A DNA stretch of 64,000 nucleotides from Thioalkalivibrio sp. ALJ21 (GCF_000378605.1 NZ_KB905155.1:558001-622000), one strand, 5' to 3'. Shown: positions 25,956-35,910, counted from the first letter of the stretch. A program made the numbers and translations. The notes: a model not told the origin generated them from the letters alone.

Positions 25956-27542
25956 TTACATGCGCAGGTCCACGCGCTCGGAGCCCGGTGCGTCGATCCC
26001 GCGGTGCAGCAGCAGCGTACCGCTCGCGTTCAGGAGCTCGGTGGTCAACTGGCGAAAGCGCACAACCGTCTCGGTCAGGCGCAGACGGCTTTCCAGCAGG
26101 TCGCGCTGGGCCTGAGCCACGGCCAGCGCTGTCCCGGCTCCGACGCGGAATCGGGTCTGCTCGACGCGCAGGAGTTCCTCCTGCAGCTCGATGGTCTCTT
26201 CCTGCGCGCGGATCTGCTCGCGCACGCGGGCGGCGTCGAACCAGACCGAGCGCACGTCTTCGATTGCCAGTTGTTCCAGGTTGGCCAGGGTCTCGGCGAT
26301 CTGCTGCCGTGTGAGGCGGGCGCGCGTATGCTCCGCCTCGGCGGCGCGGTTGCCGATCGGCATCTCGAAGCGCAGCCCCGCGGCGAGGTCGTAGCCGTCG
26401 CCCTGGGTATCGCGGAAGGTGCGCCCGAAACTGTCCGCATAGCCGGATTGGCCGAGCGTGACGAAGAAGTCCAGCCGGGGCAGGAGCCCATTGCGGGTGC
26501 GGATCACCTCCAGATCGTCGCGTTGCACTCGCAGGCGGGTTTCGTTCAAATCCGCGCGGTGATCGCGGGCCAGCGCCACGTAGGTATCAAGCGGCTCGAT
26601 CTCGTACCGGTCCAGTGCCGGTTCGGAGCTGGTCAGGAGCCGCGTGTCCCACAGGCCCCCGTCGTCCTGGATCAAGCGCGCCAGGGTGTCCTGGGCGCGG
26701 GCGCGTTCGCTGCGGGCATCGATCAGCCCCTGGCGACGCAGGGCGACCTCAGCGCGTGCGGATACGGCCTCGGTCTCTGGCCGATCACCGGCATCGATGC
26801 GGCGTTGCGTCTCGTCCAGTTGCTGGCTGGCGACCGCCAGGGCCTCCTCGAAGATCTCGATCTGCTCGCCGGCGAGCACCAGGTCCCAGTAGGCGGTCTC
26901 GACGTCCGTGATCAGCTGCTCGACGAACGCGCGCACCTCGTATTCCGTAGCCTCGACGTCCAGCCCGGCCTGCTGCAGGCGCACCAGATTCGACTCGATC
27001 CGGCCTCCACGCAGAAGGGCCTGGGTCAGCGTCAGCCCGGCGCGCGAGGAGAACTGGGTCTGGTCGACGCGCGAACTGCTGGCGCGCTGGCTGCGCACGG
27101 ACAGGCTCAGGTCGGTACCCGTCGGGAGCGCCTGACGAATGCCCGCCTCGCCGAAGCGTTGGGTCGAGGTGACCTCGTCGGTATCTTCTTCGGCCTCCTC
27201 CAGCAGCCGCACGCTCTGGTCACGGCTGACCTCGACCTCGGCGAACAGCTCGGGGTCGAATACGGCGCGCTCCTGTGCCTCGAAGGTACCCGCGATCGCG
27301 GTCTGCAGGCGTTCGGCGCGCAGGCCGCGGTTGCTTTCCAGCGCTCGTGCGACTGCTTCTTCCAGCGAAAGCGTCTCCTCACCGACCGGCTCGCGGGCGA
27401 ACGGATCGATTGCCATCAGCTGTTCGGCCGGCAATGAAAGGCGCAACCCGTTGCCTGTCGGCTCGTCTTCCTCTGCCGTGGCGGGAATGGCCAGGGCCAG
27501 CGAAGCCAGCAGTGGCAGGGCGACTCGGTACAGGCTAGGCAT
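25956..27542 (-). CDS. TolC-family outer membrane efflux protein
   Basis: A 528-residue exported outer-membrane channel. An N-terminal signal peptide (about 1-23, ending PATA) precedes the TolC-type helical repeats; alternating coiled-coil stretches rich in E, R and A fill residues 60-500. The two structural repeats begin near TLSLEEAVARALESNRGL and near DTYVALARDHRADLNETRL. It is the last gene of a minus-strand set whose first two genes encode an adaptor and an RND pump. Its ATG overlaps the end of the pump gene by 8 bases. The three should form a complete tripartite efflux machine. Confidence 0.92.
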   Translation of the reverse strand: MPSLYRVALPLLASLALAIPATAEEDEPTGNGLRLSLPAEQLMAIDPFAREPVGEETLSLEEAVARALESNRGLRAERLQTAIAGTFEAQERAVFDPELFAEVEVSRDQSVRLLEEAEEDTDEVTSTQRFGEAGIRQALPTGTDLSLSVRSQRASSSRVDQTQFSSRAGLTLTQALLRGGRIESNLVRLQQAGLDVEATEYEVRAFVEQLITDVETAYWDLVLAGEQIEIFEEALAVASQQLDETQRRIDAGDRPETEAVSARAEVALRRQGLIDARSERARAQDTLARLIQDDGGLWDTRLLTSSEPALDRYEIEPLDTYVALARDHRADLNETRLRVQRDDLEVIRTRNGLLPRLDFFVTLGQSGYADSFGRTFRDTQGDGYDLAAGLRFEMPIGNRAAEAEHTRARLTRQQIAETLANLEQLAIEDVRSVWFDAARVREQIRAQEETIELQEELLRVEQTRFRVGAGTALAVAQAQRDLLESRLRLTETVVRFRQLTTELLNASGTLLLHRGIDAPGSERVDLRM

Positions 27543-30500
27543 CTTCGGTTCCGACTCGGTAGACGGGTTGCGGGCGTTCTCCGCGACGGTGGAACAGCAG
27601 GTACAGCGTCGGGATCAGCACCAGGGTGATCAGGGTAGACGACAGGAGCCCGCCGATCACTACCCGCGCCATCGGCGCCTGGGCCTCGCCGCCGTCGCCC
27701 ATGCCGATGGCCAGCGGCGAGAGGGCCAGTATCGTAGTCAGCGTGGTCATCAGGATGGGTCGCAGACGCTCGCCCGCGGCGGCCACGACGGCCTCGTGCA
27801 GGTCCATGCCGTCGTCGCGGTGCCGCCGGGCCATGCGGTCCACCAGGAGAATCGCATTGTTCACCACAATGCCGACCAGCAGCAGCACGCCGATCAGCGA
27901 CTGAACGTTGAGCGTGGTGTTGGTGAGGATCAGCGCACCGGTCACCCCGATGATCGCGAGCGGGATCGAGAACATCACGATCAGGGGATCGCGCAGGGAT
28001 TCATACAGGCTGGCCATGACCATGTACACCAGCAGGGTGGCCAGCATCGTACCCAGCAGCAGCTCCGAGAAGGCGGCTTCCTGTTCTTCGATGTCGCCCG
28101 TGACGGAGTAGTCGATCTCCTCGGGCAGCGGGATGTCGGCCAGGGCCTCGCGGACCGAGGCCGCCACTTCACCCAGCGAGCGGTCGCCCAGATTGATGAA
28201 CAGCGTCCGTACGCGGGCCTGTTCACGTCGTTCGATGCTGTCGGGCCCGATCTCGGTGTCGAAGGAAATCAGGCTGCGCAAGGCGACGCGTTCGCCGTCC
28301 TCGCTGCGCACGGTCAGGTTAAGCAGGTCGTCCAGCGAGCTCTGGTCGGCGTCGCGCAGCTGGACCCAGATGCGGGTCTCGTCGCCCCCCGCGCGCAACT
28401 GCCCGGCGCTGGAGCCGCCCAGTGCGGTCTCCAGCGTCTGGGCGATCGTTCGCACATCCACGCCGAGGTCGGCGGCGCGGTCGCGATGGATGCGGGTGGC
28501 GAATTCGGGCTGGCCGCCATCGGTCCCCACCCGCGTGTCCGTAATGCCGGGGACATCGGCCAGCGCCTCCTCGAAGCGCTCGAGTACCGCATTCATGGTC
28601 GAAAGCTCGAAGCCGCGCACCTCGACCGATAGACGCTCCTCGTCATCGCCACGGCCGAATCCGCGGAAGAAGATGTTGCTGGAGGCGCGGACACGAATCT
28701 CGGTTCCCGGCGGGGTGCCCAGGGCCTCGCGCAGGGCAGCGGCAATCTCCTCGGAAGAGCGGCTGCGACTGTCGCGCGAGCCGACCATTACACGCATGTT
28801 GCCGGAAGCGGGCGACGATGCACGGAAGGCCGAGGCGCCCGAGCTGGACACCAGGTTCTGGAGCTCCGGCACCTCGTCGCGAATCACCTCTTCCAGGCTG
28901 GCCATGGTGGAGTACAACTCTTCGAGTGGTGTCCCCGGTTCCATGGAGACATGCACGCGCAGTTCGCCCTCGTCGGTGGCCGGCAGAAACTCGGTGCCGA
29001 CGCCGCGCAGACCGGCCAGTGCGATGACCATCAGCAAGGCACTGATCCCGATCACCATCCAGGGATGCGCCAGCGTGCCGCGCAGAAGGCCCTGATAGCG
29101 CCGTTCCATGCGGGCGAGGGCGCTGGTGTCGCGCCTGGGCATCGGGGCGCGTGCCATCAGCATTGGCACCACGGTCAGGGCCACGATCAGCGAGGCGGCC
29201 AGCGCGAAGGCAACCACGGCGGCGAGTGGTTTGAACAGCTGCCCGGCCAGTTCTTGGGCGAAGAACAACGGCAGAAAGATGGCGACGGTGGTCAGTGTAC
29301 TGGCGATGATCGCGGGTGCCACACGCCCGGTACCACTGACGGCCGCCTCGATCGCGCTTTGCTCCGCGTGTTCTTCCCGCCTTCGGGCGATGCTCTCGAT
29401 CACCACGATCGCGTTGTCGACCATTAGGCCCACACCCAATGCGATCCCGCCCATGGTCATCAGGTTGAGTGAGTGCCCGCCGAAGTAGACGAGTCCGAAG
29501 GTCGAGATGACCGCCAGAGGAATCGCGGTGGCCGCCACCAGTGTGTAACGGATGTTGCGGAGGAAGACGAGCAGAACCAGAACGGCCAGCGCGCTCCCGT
29601 AGAGGATGGACTGACCGACATTGGTGATGGAGCTGCGGATGAATCCCGCCTCGTCCGTGACGGCGCGGATGTCGATCTGCGGGAAGTCGCGGTTGAGACG
29701 GACCAGTTCGGCATGGACCGCTTCGGAGACCTCGACCGTATTGGCGTCCGCCAGTTTGCGCACGGCCAGCTGGACGCCTTCTTCCTGGTTGACTCGGAAA
29801 CGGCGTGTGACGCGCTGGTGGGTATCGCGGACCTCGGCGACCTGATGCAGGTAGGTCACGCCATCCTCGCTGCGCTGGACCACCGTATCGCGTATCTCGC
29901 CCACCGAGCGGAACTCGGCCGGTGTACGCAGCCGGTATTCGCGGCGACCGTCCATGATCGGGCCGCCGGGGGTAATCACGTTGGCATCGCGAATTCGATT
30001 GCGCAGATCGTCCAGCCCCAGGTCGATCGCCTGTATCCGGTCTGGATCGACCTCGACGCGCACCTCTCTCTCCAGCCCGCCAAACGTATCCACCGCGGCC
30101 ACCCCGGGGATGCGCTCCAGGCGCGGGGCAATGCGGTTGTCGATCAGGGTGCGCAGATGGATCGCGTCGAGCTGCGAGCCGACGCCCAGGCGCATGATGG
30201 GCGAGTCCTGGGTGTCGAACTGGCGCACCAGGGGGCGGTCCGCCTCATCCGGCAGCTGACCTTCAATACGCGCCAGACGATCGCGCAGGTCGTCAACGGC
30301 CTGTCGGATATCGGTGCCCCAGGCAAAGTTGACGCGCACATTGCTGTTGCCTTCGGCCGAAGTGGACCGGATCTCCTGGGCCCCGGTGATTGCGGCCGCT
30401 GCCTGTTCCACCGGACGGGTCACCAGTTGCTCGACCTCCTCGGCCCCGGCGTTGGGGTAGGAGGTCATCACCGTGACCACCGGATAGGTGATGTCGGGCA

Positions 30501-30609
30501 GGAGGTCGACCGGGAGGCGGGTCAGCGCGGTCAGGCCCAGGATCACCACGATCAGGGCCACCATGCTGGTCAGCACAGGGCGGTGGACGGTAAGTCGAGC
30601 CGGATTCAC
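27535..30609 (-). CDS. RND efflux pump inner-membrane permease (HAE-1 type)
   Basis: A 1024-residue proton-driven pump. The N-terminus MNPARLTVHRPVLTSMVALI, the TRLPVDLLPDITYPVVTV loop and the TM4 segment GLMVDNAIVVIESIARR are typical of HAE-type pumps. In TM4 only one aspartate is present (VDN) where AcrB has two (VDD), a common variant. The second repeat has VGIVVNNAILLVDR. The periplasmic loops are full length. It overlaps the adaptor gene by four bases (ATGA) and the TolC gene by eight, so the operon is tightly coupled. Substrates cannot be told from sequence. Confidence 0.93.
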   Translation of the reverse strand: MNPARLTVHRPVLTSMVALIVVILGLTALTRLPVDLLPDITYPVVTVMTSYPNAGAEEVEQLVTRPVEQAAAAITGAQEIRSTSAEGNSNVRVNFAWGTDIRQAVDDLRDRLARIEGQLPDEADRPLVRQFDTQDSPIMRLGVGSQLDAIHLRTLIDNRIAPRLERIPGVAAVDTFGGLEREVRVEVDPDRIQAIDLGLDDLRNRIRDANVITPGGPIMDGRREYRLRTPAEFRSVGEIRDTVVQRSEDGVTYLHQVAEVRDTHQRVTRRFRVNQEEGVQLAVRKLADANTVEVSEAVHAELVRLNRDFPQIDIRAVTDEAGFIRSSITNVGQSILYGSALAVLVLLVFLRNIRYTLVAATAIPLAVISTFGLVYFGGHSLNLMTMGGIALGVGLMVDNAIVVIESIARRREEHAEQSAIEAAVSGTGRVAPAIIASTLTTVAIFLPLFFAQELAGQLFKPLAAVVAFALAASLIVALTVVPMLMARAPMPRRDTSALARMERRYQGLLRGTLAHPWMVIGISALLMVIALAGLRGVGTEFLPATDEGELRVHVSMEPGTPLEELYSTMASLEEVIRDEVPELQNLVSSSGASAFRASSPASGNMRVMVGSRDSRSRSSEEIAAALREALGTPPGTEIRVRASSNIFFRGFGRGDDEERLSVEVRGFELSTMNAVLERFEEALADVPGITDTRVGTDGGQPEFATRIHRDRAADLGVDVRTIAQTLETALGGSSAGQLRAGGDETRIWVQLRDADQSSLDDLLNLTVRSEDGERVALRSLISFDTEIGPDSIERREQARVRTLFINLGDRSLGEVAASVREALADIPLPEEIDYSVTGDIEEQEAAFSELLLGTMLATLLVYMVMASLYESLRDPLIVMFSIPLAIIGVTGALILTNTTLNVQSLIGVLLLVGIVVNNAILLVDRMARRHRDDGMDLHEAVVAAAGERLRPILMTTLTTILALSPLAIGMGDGGEAQAPMARVVIGGLLSSTLITLVLIPTLYLLFHRRGERPQPVYRVGTEDA

Positions 30610-31835
30610 GGCTCTTCGGTCTCCGACATGCTCGGGGCGAAGTCCGCGCCGGGCACACTGCGCGGGTCGGTCAGGCGCAGCGGGGTGCCATCGGCGAGCA
30701 GGTGCTGCCCGAGCACCACCACCTCGGTGCCCTCTGGCAACTCGGGCTCCAGCAGTTCGATCCAGTTGCCGTCACGCACGCCGGTAACGGCCATGTGGCG
30801 GCGCGCCTCGGGGCGGTCGCCACTGCGGTCGACGCTGAACAGGGTGGGACCCGCCTCGCGCTGGATGATGGCATCCCGAGGTATCGCCAGGGTGTCCGAG
30901 CGCTGGCCGAGGGTGATCGCGGTCTCGACAAACATCCCGGGCCGCAGCCGTTCATCGTCGTTCGGTACCTCGACCTCGATCCGTGCCTGGCGCGAACCCG
31001 GGCGAAACTCCGGGGAGATCCGTGTGATGGTGCCTTCGAATAACGCGTCGGGGTACGAGGAGGTGCGCACGGTCGCTTCCTGGCCGCGCGAGATCCTCGA
31101 ATAATCCGCCTCGGTGACCGCCAGAATCGCGCGCACCGGCTGCAGGGTGACGAGCGCAAGCGCGGGTTCGTTGGCGCTGATTACCGAGCCGGGGTCGACC
31201 AGGCGTTCGGCCACCCAGCGGGTGGTGCTGCCCGGGTCGGCATCGATACGCGTATAGCCCAGCTGGATCTCGCGGGTGCGCAGGGCAGAGCGGCGTTGTC
31301 GAATCTGGGACTCGGCAAGGGCCACGCGGGTCTGTGCCAGCGCGAGTTCGGTCTCGGCGGCCTCAAGCTCCGAGCGCGAGGCAATTCCCTGATCGCGCAA
31401 TTCGCGGGTGCGCTGCAGGTCGCGCTGGGCGGCGTTGCGGCTGGCGACGGCCTCCGCCAGGCTGGCTTCGGCCACTTCCAGCTCGGCCTCGGCCTGGGTG
31501 ACGTCCTGCTCGAATTCCTCGGTGTCCAGCTGCAGCAGAGGATCGCCCGGTTCCACTCGGTCGCCCAGGTTCACGAAGACTTCGGCGACGCGTCCCCCGA
31601 CGCGTGGTGTCACCACGATGCGATCGGCGCCCTCGATACTGCCGGTGAAGCGGCGGCGTTCCACCAGATCCTGCTGTTGCACGGTGGCGACGGCGACGGC
31701 CACGGGCCGGGTTTCGCCGCCACCGGAGCGCGCGGAAGAGGCCTGTTCGTCATCCGGGCCCCAAAAGAGCCAGGCGAGCACACCGCCCGCCAGGAGGAAC
31801 AGGACCAGGGTGATCAGGGTGGAGAGCTTGGGCAT
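30606..31835 (-). CDS. RND efflux periplasmic adaptor (membrane fusion protein)
   Basis: A 409-residue adaptor. The start at 31835 gives MPKLSTLITLVLFLLAGGVLAWLF, a signal anchor; a longer frame upstream has no support. Then come a biotinyl-lipoyl half (RVGGRVAEVFVNLGDRVEPGDPL), a long coiled-coil hairpin (about 100-175) rich in A, E, Q and R, the second lipoyl half and a beta-barrel domain (about 210-290). It should bridge the RND pump and TolC channel in the periplasm. It is the first gene of the operon and shares a promoter region with the divergent tspO gene. No regulator gene of TetR or MarR type is adjacent. Confidence 0.92.
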   Translation of the reverse strand: MPKLSTLITLVLFLLAGGVLAWLFWGPDDEQASSARSGGGETRPVAVAVATVQQQDLVERRRFTGSIEGADRIVVTPRVGGRVAEVFVNLGDRVEPGDPLLQLDTEEFEQDVTQAEAELEVAEASLAEAVASRNAAQRDLQRTRELRDQGIASRSELEAAETELALAQTRVALAESQIRQRRSALRTREIQLGYTRIDADPGSTTRWVAERLVDPGSVISANEPALALVTLQPVRAILAVTEADYSRISRGQEATVRTSSYPDALFEGTITRISPEFRPGSRQARIEVEVPNDDERLRPGMFVETAITLGQRSDTLAIPRDAIIQREAGPTLFSVDRSGDRPEARRHMAVTGVRDGNWIELLEPELPEGTEVVVLGQHLLADGTPLRLTDPRSVPGADFAPSMSETEEP

Positions 31836-31996
31836 GCACGCGGCTCGAAATGGGTGAACGGGATCACGTTTAGCTGCGAGTGTGCCGCAAGCCGCTGAAT
31901 CGCGCATGAACCTCGTTCAGTTTGCTGATTTCGGTTCAAACTCCCTGCGTCGGGGTCTACAAGCAAGGGTACGGGGCACGCGAGAGAGGAGGGTCG

Positions 31997-32473
31997 ATGA
32001 TTAATACAAGGGACGGAGTCGGACTGGTGGGCTGGGTGGCGCTGGTGTTCCTGGTGGCCTCCGCGGGTGGTTATGCCACCAGCCTGTCGGTACAGGACTG
32101 GTACCAGACGCTGGAGCGACCCGAGCTGAATCCGCCCGATGCCCTATTCGGCCCGGTCTGGACCGTCCTGTTTGCGCTGATGGCCGTGGCCGCCTGGCGG
32201 GTATGGCGTCGCACCGGCTTCGCGGGTGCACCGCTCGCGATGGGGCTGTTCCTCGCCCAGCTGGTGTTGAACCTGGGCTGGTCCGTACTGTTCTTCGGGA
32301 TGCAACGGCCCGATCTGGCACTGGTCGAGATCCTGATCCTCTGGCCCCTGATCCTCGCGACCCTGATCGTCTTCTGGCGCCACGACCGAATCGCGAGCGC
32401 GCTGCTGGTGCCGTACCTGCTGTGGGTAGGTTTTGCGATCTACCTGAACGCGGCTATCGTCGCTCTCAACTAG
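31997..32473 (+). CDS. tspO: TspO/MBR family membrane protein
   Basis: A 158-residue protein with five transmembrane helices. The TspO signature is WYQTLERPELNPPDALFGPVW (split here: WYQTLERPELNPP at about 35, then LFGPVWTVLF), with the later NLGWSVLFFG and YLLWVGFAIYLN blocks. TspO proteins bind porphyrins and cholesterol-like ligands and influence tetrapyrrole and stress responses; in photosynthetic relatives they act as oxygen-linked regulators. A GAGAGAGGAGGG ribosome site decides the ATG at 31997. It is divergent from the RND operon and 75 bases before the GAPDH-ArsJ pair. Confidence 0.92.
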   Translation: MINTRDGVGLVGWVALVFLVASAGGYATSLSVQDWYQTLERPELNPPDALFGPVWTVLFALMAVAAWRVWRRTGFAGAPLAMGLFLAQLVLNLGWSVLFFGMQRPDLALVEILILWPLILATLIVFWRHDRIASALLVPYLLWVGFAIYLNAAIVALN

Positions 32474-32547
32474 GGGCACTGCTCAGTCTGTAATGCGGTT
32501 GTCATGATCGGGAGGTATCCTGACGCGATTTTTCGCGGGAGGGCGTC

Positions 32548-33561
32548 ATGGCCGTACGGGTCGGCATCAATGGGATGGGGCGGATCGGCCGCCTGGCGCT
32601 GCGTGCGGCTTGGGATCGCGATGACCTCGAGATCGTGCACCTGAACGAGGTCGCGGCGGACGGTACGGTTACCGGACACCTGCTGGAGTTCGATTCGGTG
32701 CATGGGCGCTGGGATCACGGCATCCAGGCCGAGCCGGATGCCCTGCGGATCGACGGCCGCAGCCTGCGCCACACGCAGCTGGGCGAACCGGGGCAGGTGC
32801 CCTGGGCCGAGTCCGGTGTAGATATCGTGATCGATGCCAGCGGCGCCTTCCGCACCATGCAGACCCTGCAGCCGCACTTCGACCGCGGGGCCCGGCGCGT
32901 GGTCGTCGCGGCACCCGTGAAAGACGAGCGTGCGCTGAACGTAGTGATGGGCGTCAACGATGCGGCCTACGATCCGGCCCGGCACCGCGTCGTCACCGCT
33001 GCCTCCTGCACCACCAACTGTCTGGCGCCCCTGGTCAAGGTGCTGCACCCGGCCCTGGAGATCCGCCACGGGACGATCCTGACGGTGCATGACATGACCG
33101 CCACGCAGTCGCCTGTGGACCTGCCGCGCGACAATCTGCGCCGGGCCCGTGCGGCCGGGTTGAACCTGATCCCGACCACCACCGGCTCGGCGAAGGCGAT
33201 CGGCGACATCTTCCCGGAACTGAACGGACGGCTGAACGGCCATGCGGTGCGCGTGCCGCTGATGAATGCCTCGCTGACGGACTTCACCTTCGAGGCGGCG
33301 CGCGAGACCTCCGCGGAGGAGGTGAACGAACTGCTGCGCTCGGCGGCCGAGGGCGAGCTCGCCGGCATCCTGGGCTTTGAGGAACGCCCGCTGGTCTCCA
33401 GCGACTTCCGCACCGACCCGCGCTCGTCCATTGTCGATGCGCAGTCGACGATGGTGGTGGATGGGACGCAGGTGAAGGTGCTGGCCTGGTACGACAACGA
33501 ATGGGGCTATGCCAACCGGCTGGTCGAACTGGTCGCGCGCGTGGCCGAGCAGGGCGTGTAG
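32548..33561 (+). CDS. Glyceraldehyde-3-phosphate dehydrogenase of the ArsJ-linked type
   Basis: A 337-residue NAD-dependent GAPDH. The Rossmann start [14 protein letters not shown], catalytic Cys154 (ASCTTNC) and His181 (TVHDMTATQ), and the C-terminal [11 protein letters not shown] are all present. Its direct neighbour is arsJ, 5 bases after its stop. In the characterised arsenic pathway, a GAPDH of this kind uses arsenate in place of phosphate to make 1-arseno-3-phosphoglycerate, which ArsJ exports. That is established for this gene pair in other bacteria; assigning it here rests on gene context. No glycolytic gene is nearby, so a resistance role is more likely than a metabolic one. Confidence 0.93.
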   Translation: MAVRVGINGMGRIGRLALRAAWDRDDLEIVHLNEVAADGTVTGHLLEFDSVHGRWDHGIQAEPDALRIDGRSLRHTQLGEPGQVPWAESGVDIVIDASGAFRTMQTLQPHFDRGARRVVVAAPVKDERALNVVMGVNDAAYDPARHRVVTAASCTTNCLAPLVKVLHPALEIRHGTILTVHDMTATQSPVDLPRDNLRRARAAGLNLIPTTTGSAKAIGDIFPELNGRLNGHAVRVPLMNASLTDFTFEAARETSAEEVNELLRSAAEGELAGILGFEERPLVSSDFRTDPRSSIVDAQSTMVVDGTQVKVLAWYDNEWGYANRLVELVARVAEQGV

Positions 33562-33566
33562 GACGG

Positions 33567-34796
33567 ATGGGCAGCCCGGCCGAAACGCCGAACGCACCGC
33601 CCACCCTGGGGCTGGGCGCCTACGCGCGCATCACCGCGAACTACTGGGCGTTTACCGTCACCGACGGCGCGATCCGCATGCTGGTCGTGTTGTTCTTCCA
33701 CCAGCTGGGCTACAGCCCGCTGGAGATCGCGTTCCTGTTCCTGTTCTACGAGCTGTTCGGGGTGATCACCAACCTGACCGGCGGCTGGCTGGCCGCGCGG
33801 CTGGGAGTGAACACGACGATGATCGGCGGGACCTTGTTGCAGGTTGCGGCGCTGCTGATGCTCACGGTGCCCGAGGCCTGGCTGGGCGTGGCCTACGTGA
33901 TGTTCGCGCAGGCGCTGTCGGGCATCGCCAAGGATCTGAACAAGATGAGTGCCAAGTCCGGGGTGAAGCTGGTGGCCGGCGACGGGGAGGGGCGGCTGTT
34001 TCGCTGGGTGGCGGTCCTTACCGGATCGAAGAACGCGCTGAAGGGGGTGGGCTTCTTCGTCGGCGGTGCGCTGCTGTACTCGGTCGGGTTCCAGATGGCG
34101 CTGGTGATCCTGGCCGGGATGCTGGCGGTGGTGATGCTGTTCTCCATCGTCGGCCTGCCGCGCGGGCTGGGGAAGGTCGGGGGCAAGCCGAAATTCACCC
34201 AGATGTTCTCCAACTCCGCCGCGATCAACGTGCTCTCGGCCGCGCGGTTCTTCCTGTTCGGCGCACGCGATGTCTGGTTCGTGGTCGCCTTGCCGGTATT
34301 CCTCAGCGCGACACTTGACTGGAACCACATGCAGGTGGGGGCGTTCCTGGCGCTGTGGGTGATCGGTTACGGGGTCGTGCAGGCCTCGGTGCCGCGCCTG
34401 CTGGGCCGCGGCGGGCTGCATCCGACTGGGCTGACCGCGCGGTTGTGGGCCTTCATCCTGATGCTGCTGCCCATCGGCATCGTAATCGGCCTGGAGACGG
34501 GGCTGGACCCGGCCTGGGTGCTGATGGTCGGGCTGGGCGTGTTTGGCGTGGTGTTTGCGATCAACTCCGCCGTGCACTCGTTCCTGATCCTCGACTACGC
34601 AGAGACCGACCGGGTCGCGATGAAGGTCGGCTTCTACTACATGGCCAATGCCGGTGGGCGTCTGGTCGGCACCGTCGCCTCCGGTGCCATCTTCATGGTC
34701 TGGGCTCTGGAGGGCGCGCTGATCGCCTCCACCCTGTTCATCTTCGCCACCTGGATGATCTCCTCCCTGCTCCCCCGCGAGGCCGCACGCGCCTGA
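33567..34796 (+). CDS. arsJ: ArsJ organoarsenical MFS exporter
   Basis: A 409-residue major-facilitator protein with about 12 hydrophobic segments. It starts at ATG 33567, five bases after the GAPDH stop; a longer in-frame start lies inside the GAPDH gene and is not used. The family-specific segments ANYWAFTVTDGAIRMLVV, FYELFGVITNLTGGWLAARL and AQALSGIAKDLNKMSAKSG are clear. ArsJ exports 1-arseno-3-phosphoglycerate, which breaks down outside to release arsenate, giving resistance. No arsR repressor is adjacent, so the pair may be constitutive or controlled from elsewhere. Confidence 0.92.
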   Translation: MGSPAETPNAPPTLGLGAYARITANYWAFTVTDGAIRMLVVLFFHQLGYSPLEIAFLFLFYELFGVITNLTGGWLAARLGVNTTMIGGTLLQVAALLMLTVPEAWLGVAYVMFAQALSGIAKDLNKMSAKSGVKLVAGDGEGRLFRWVAVLTGSKNALKGVGFFVGGALLYSVGFQMALVILAGMLAVVMLFSIVGLPRGLGKVGGKPKFTQMFSNSAAINVLSAARFFLFGARDVWFVVALPVFLSATLDWNHMQVGAFLALWVIGYGVVQASVPRLLGRGGLHPTGLTARLWAFILMLLPIGIVIGLETGLDPAWVLMVGLGVFGVVFAINSAVHSFLILDYAETDRVAMKVGFYYMANAGGRLVGTVASGAIFMVWALEGALIASTLFIFATWMISSLLPREAARA

Positions 34797-34823
34797 GACG
34801 GTGGTTCGACTGCAGTCATCAAA

Positions 34824-35696
34824 TTACTGTAATTCCTCGATCACCGCCGCAAGGGTTCGCGAGCGGTAGCGGTCCGCGTGGCGGACCCAGCCGAGCTGGC
34901 GGGTGATGGATGGGGCGGGCCATTCGAGGATGGTCAGTTCGTCGGTGGCCATGGTGCGGGGGAGGAAGCCGATCCCGAGGCCGGCGGCGATCATCATGCG
35001 GATGACCTCCAGGTACGGGCTCTCCTGGGCAGCGGCGGGGTGCAGGCCCTCTGCGGCCAGGGCCTGATCGATCTGGCGGCGGGTGGTGGAGCCCAATGGC
35101 GGCAGGATCGCCGGCCAGTCGTGCAGGCGCTGCAGGGTGTCCTGCGGCGCATCCTGGGCGCGACTGCGGGCGATCATCGGGACCAGTTCGTCGGTCCAGA
35201 CGGTGTGCGCCTCGGCGTCTTTTGGCAGGTCGGCGGGCAGGGTGGCCAGGGCCAGGTCGGCGTCGCCGTGCATCACTGCCTCGATGCCGGCCTCGGAATC
35301 CATGAACGCGAGTTCCAGCTCCAGCTCGGGGTAGCGGGTGCGCAGGGCGGCCAGCGGGGCGGGCAGGCGGTGCAGGGCGATGTGGTGCGAGGTGGCCAGG
35401 CGGATGCGGCCACGCACGACCTGGTCGAGGTCGGCCACCTGCTGCTCGATCGCGTGCAGGCGGGCCAGGATCTCGCGTGCCTCGGGCAGCAGGCGCTCGG
35501 CGACCTCGGTGGGTCGTACGCGGCGCCCCTGGCGCTCGAACAGGGGGCGTTGGAGTGTCGCTTCCAGCGACTGGATGCGCTTGCTGATCGCCGGCTGGGT
35601 CAGATGCAGCCGCTCGGCCGCGGCGGAGAAGGCGCCGGTATCGACCACCGCCACGAAGGCCTGCAGGGACTCGATGCTGAGCTGTTCCGGGCGCAT
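34824..35696 (-). CDS. LysR-family regulator divergent from leuC
   Basis: A 290-residue transcription factor. A winged-helix DNA-binding domain (about 3-62) carries the recognition helix LTQPAISKRIQSLE, and residues 90-285 form the LysR effector-binding fold. The start at 35696 (MRPEQLSIESLQAF) is the family-typical start; a longer frame from 35885 adds 63 unlikely residues. It lies divergently next to leuC-leuD-leuB, so control of leucine genes or of a neighbouring operon is likely. LysR proteins commonly bind the shared intergenic region and repress their own gene. The ligand is unknown. Confidence 0.9.
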   Translation of the reverse strand: MRPEQLSIESLQAFVAVVDTGAFSAAAERLHLTQPAISKRIQSLEATLQRPLFERQGRRVRPTEVAERLLPEAREILARLHAIEQQVADLDQVVRGRIRLATSHHIALHRLPAPLAALRTRYPELELELAFMDSEAGIEAVMHGDADLALATLPADLPKDAEAHTVWTDELVPMIARSRAQDAPQDTLQRLHDWPAILPPLGSTTRRQIDQALAAEGLHPAAAQESPYLEVIRMMIAAGLGIGFLPRTMATDELTILEWPAPSITRQLGWVRHADRYRSRTLAAVIEELQ

Positions 35697-35750
35697 CCTC
35701 CGCCTCCGTGGGATAATGAACGGCTGACTGATGCGACTCCGCATCGCCAA

Positions 35751-35767
35751 TTCATAACTATATGGAA
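35751..35767. promoter_or_regulatory. Possible LysR binding site
   Basis: TTCATAACTATATGGAA contains the dyad CATA-N4-TATG inside TTC...GAA ends. It lies 55 bases before the LysR start in an AT-rich part of the lysR-leuC intergenic region, a typical place for a LysR box. The symmetry is imperfect. Confidence 0.35.
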
Positions 35768-35841
35768 TGGTAAAGATAATAAATCGGATTTGAAAGAATG
35801 GAAGAGCGGCCGCAGACTGGCAATGCGGTGGTACCGCTCGT

Positions 35842-35910
35842 CTGCAGGAGGCCAGCCCTCTGGCCGATCCGGCGTCGGGGCCCATCGGCCAGAGGGCTGG
35901 CCTCCTACAG
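35842..35910. repeat. REP-like palindromic element, copy 1
   Basis: Arms of 27 bases (35842-35868 and 35884-35910) pair with a single mismatch around a 15-base loop. The outer sequence ends CTCCTACAG and contains GGAGGCCAGCCCTCTGG. It closely matches the element at 38055. The TGTAGGAGG...CCTCCTACA ends are typical of gammaproteobacterial REP sequences. It lies between the lysR promoter region and leuC. Confidence 0.88.

Noticed and set aside
29473-31104. Plus-strand frame opposite the RND pump and adaptor genes
   Set aside because: No motif and fully covered by real genes on the other strand.
31907-31938. Inverted repeat TGAACC...GGTTCA between the RND adaptor gene and tspO, considered as operator
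   Set aside because: Arms of six bases with a 20-base gap are likely by chance in such a region.
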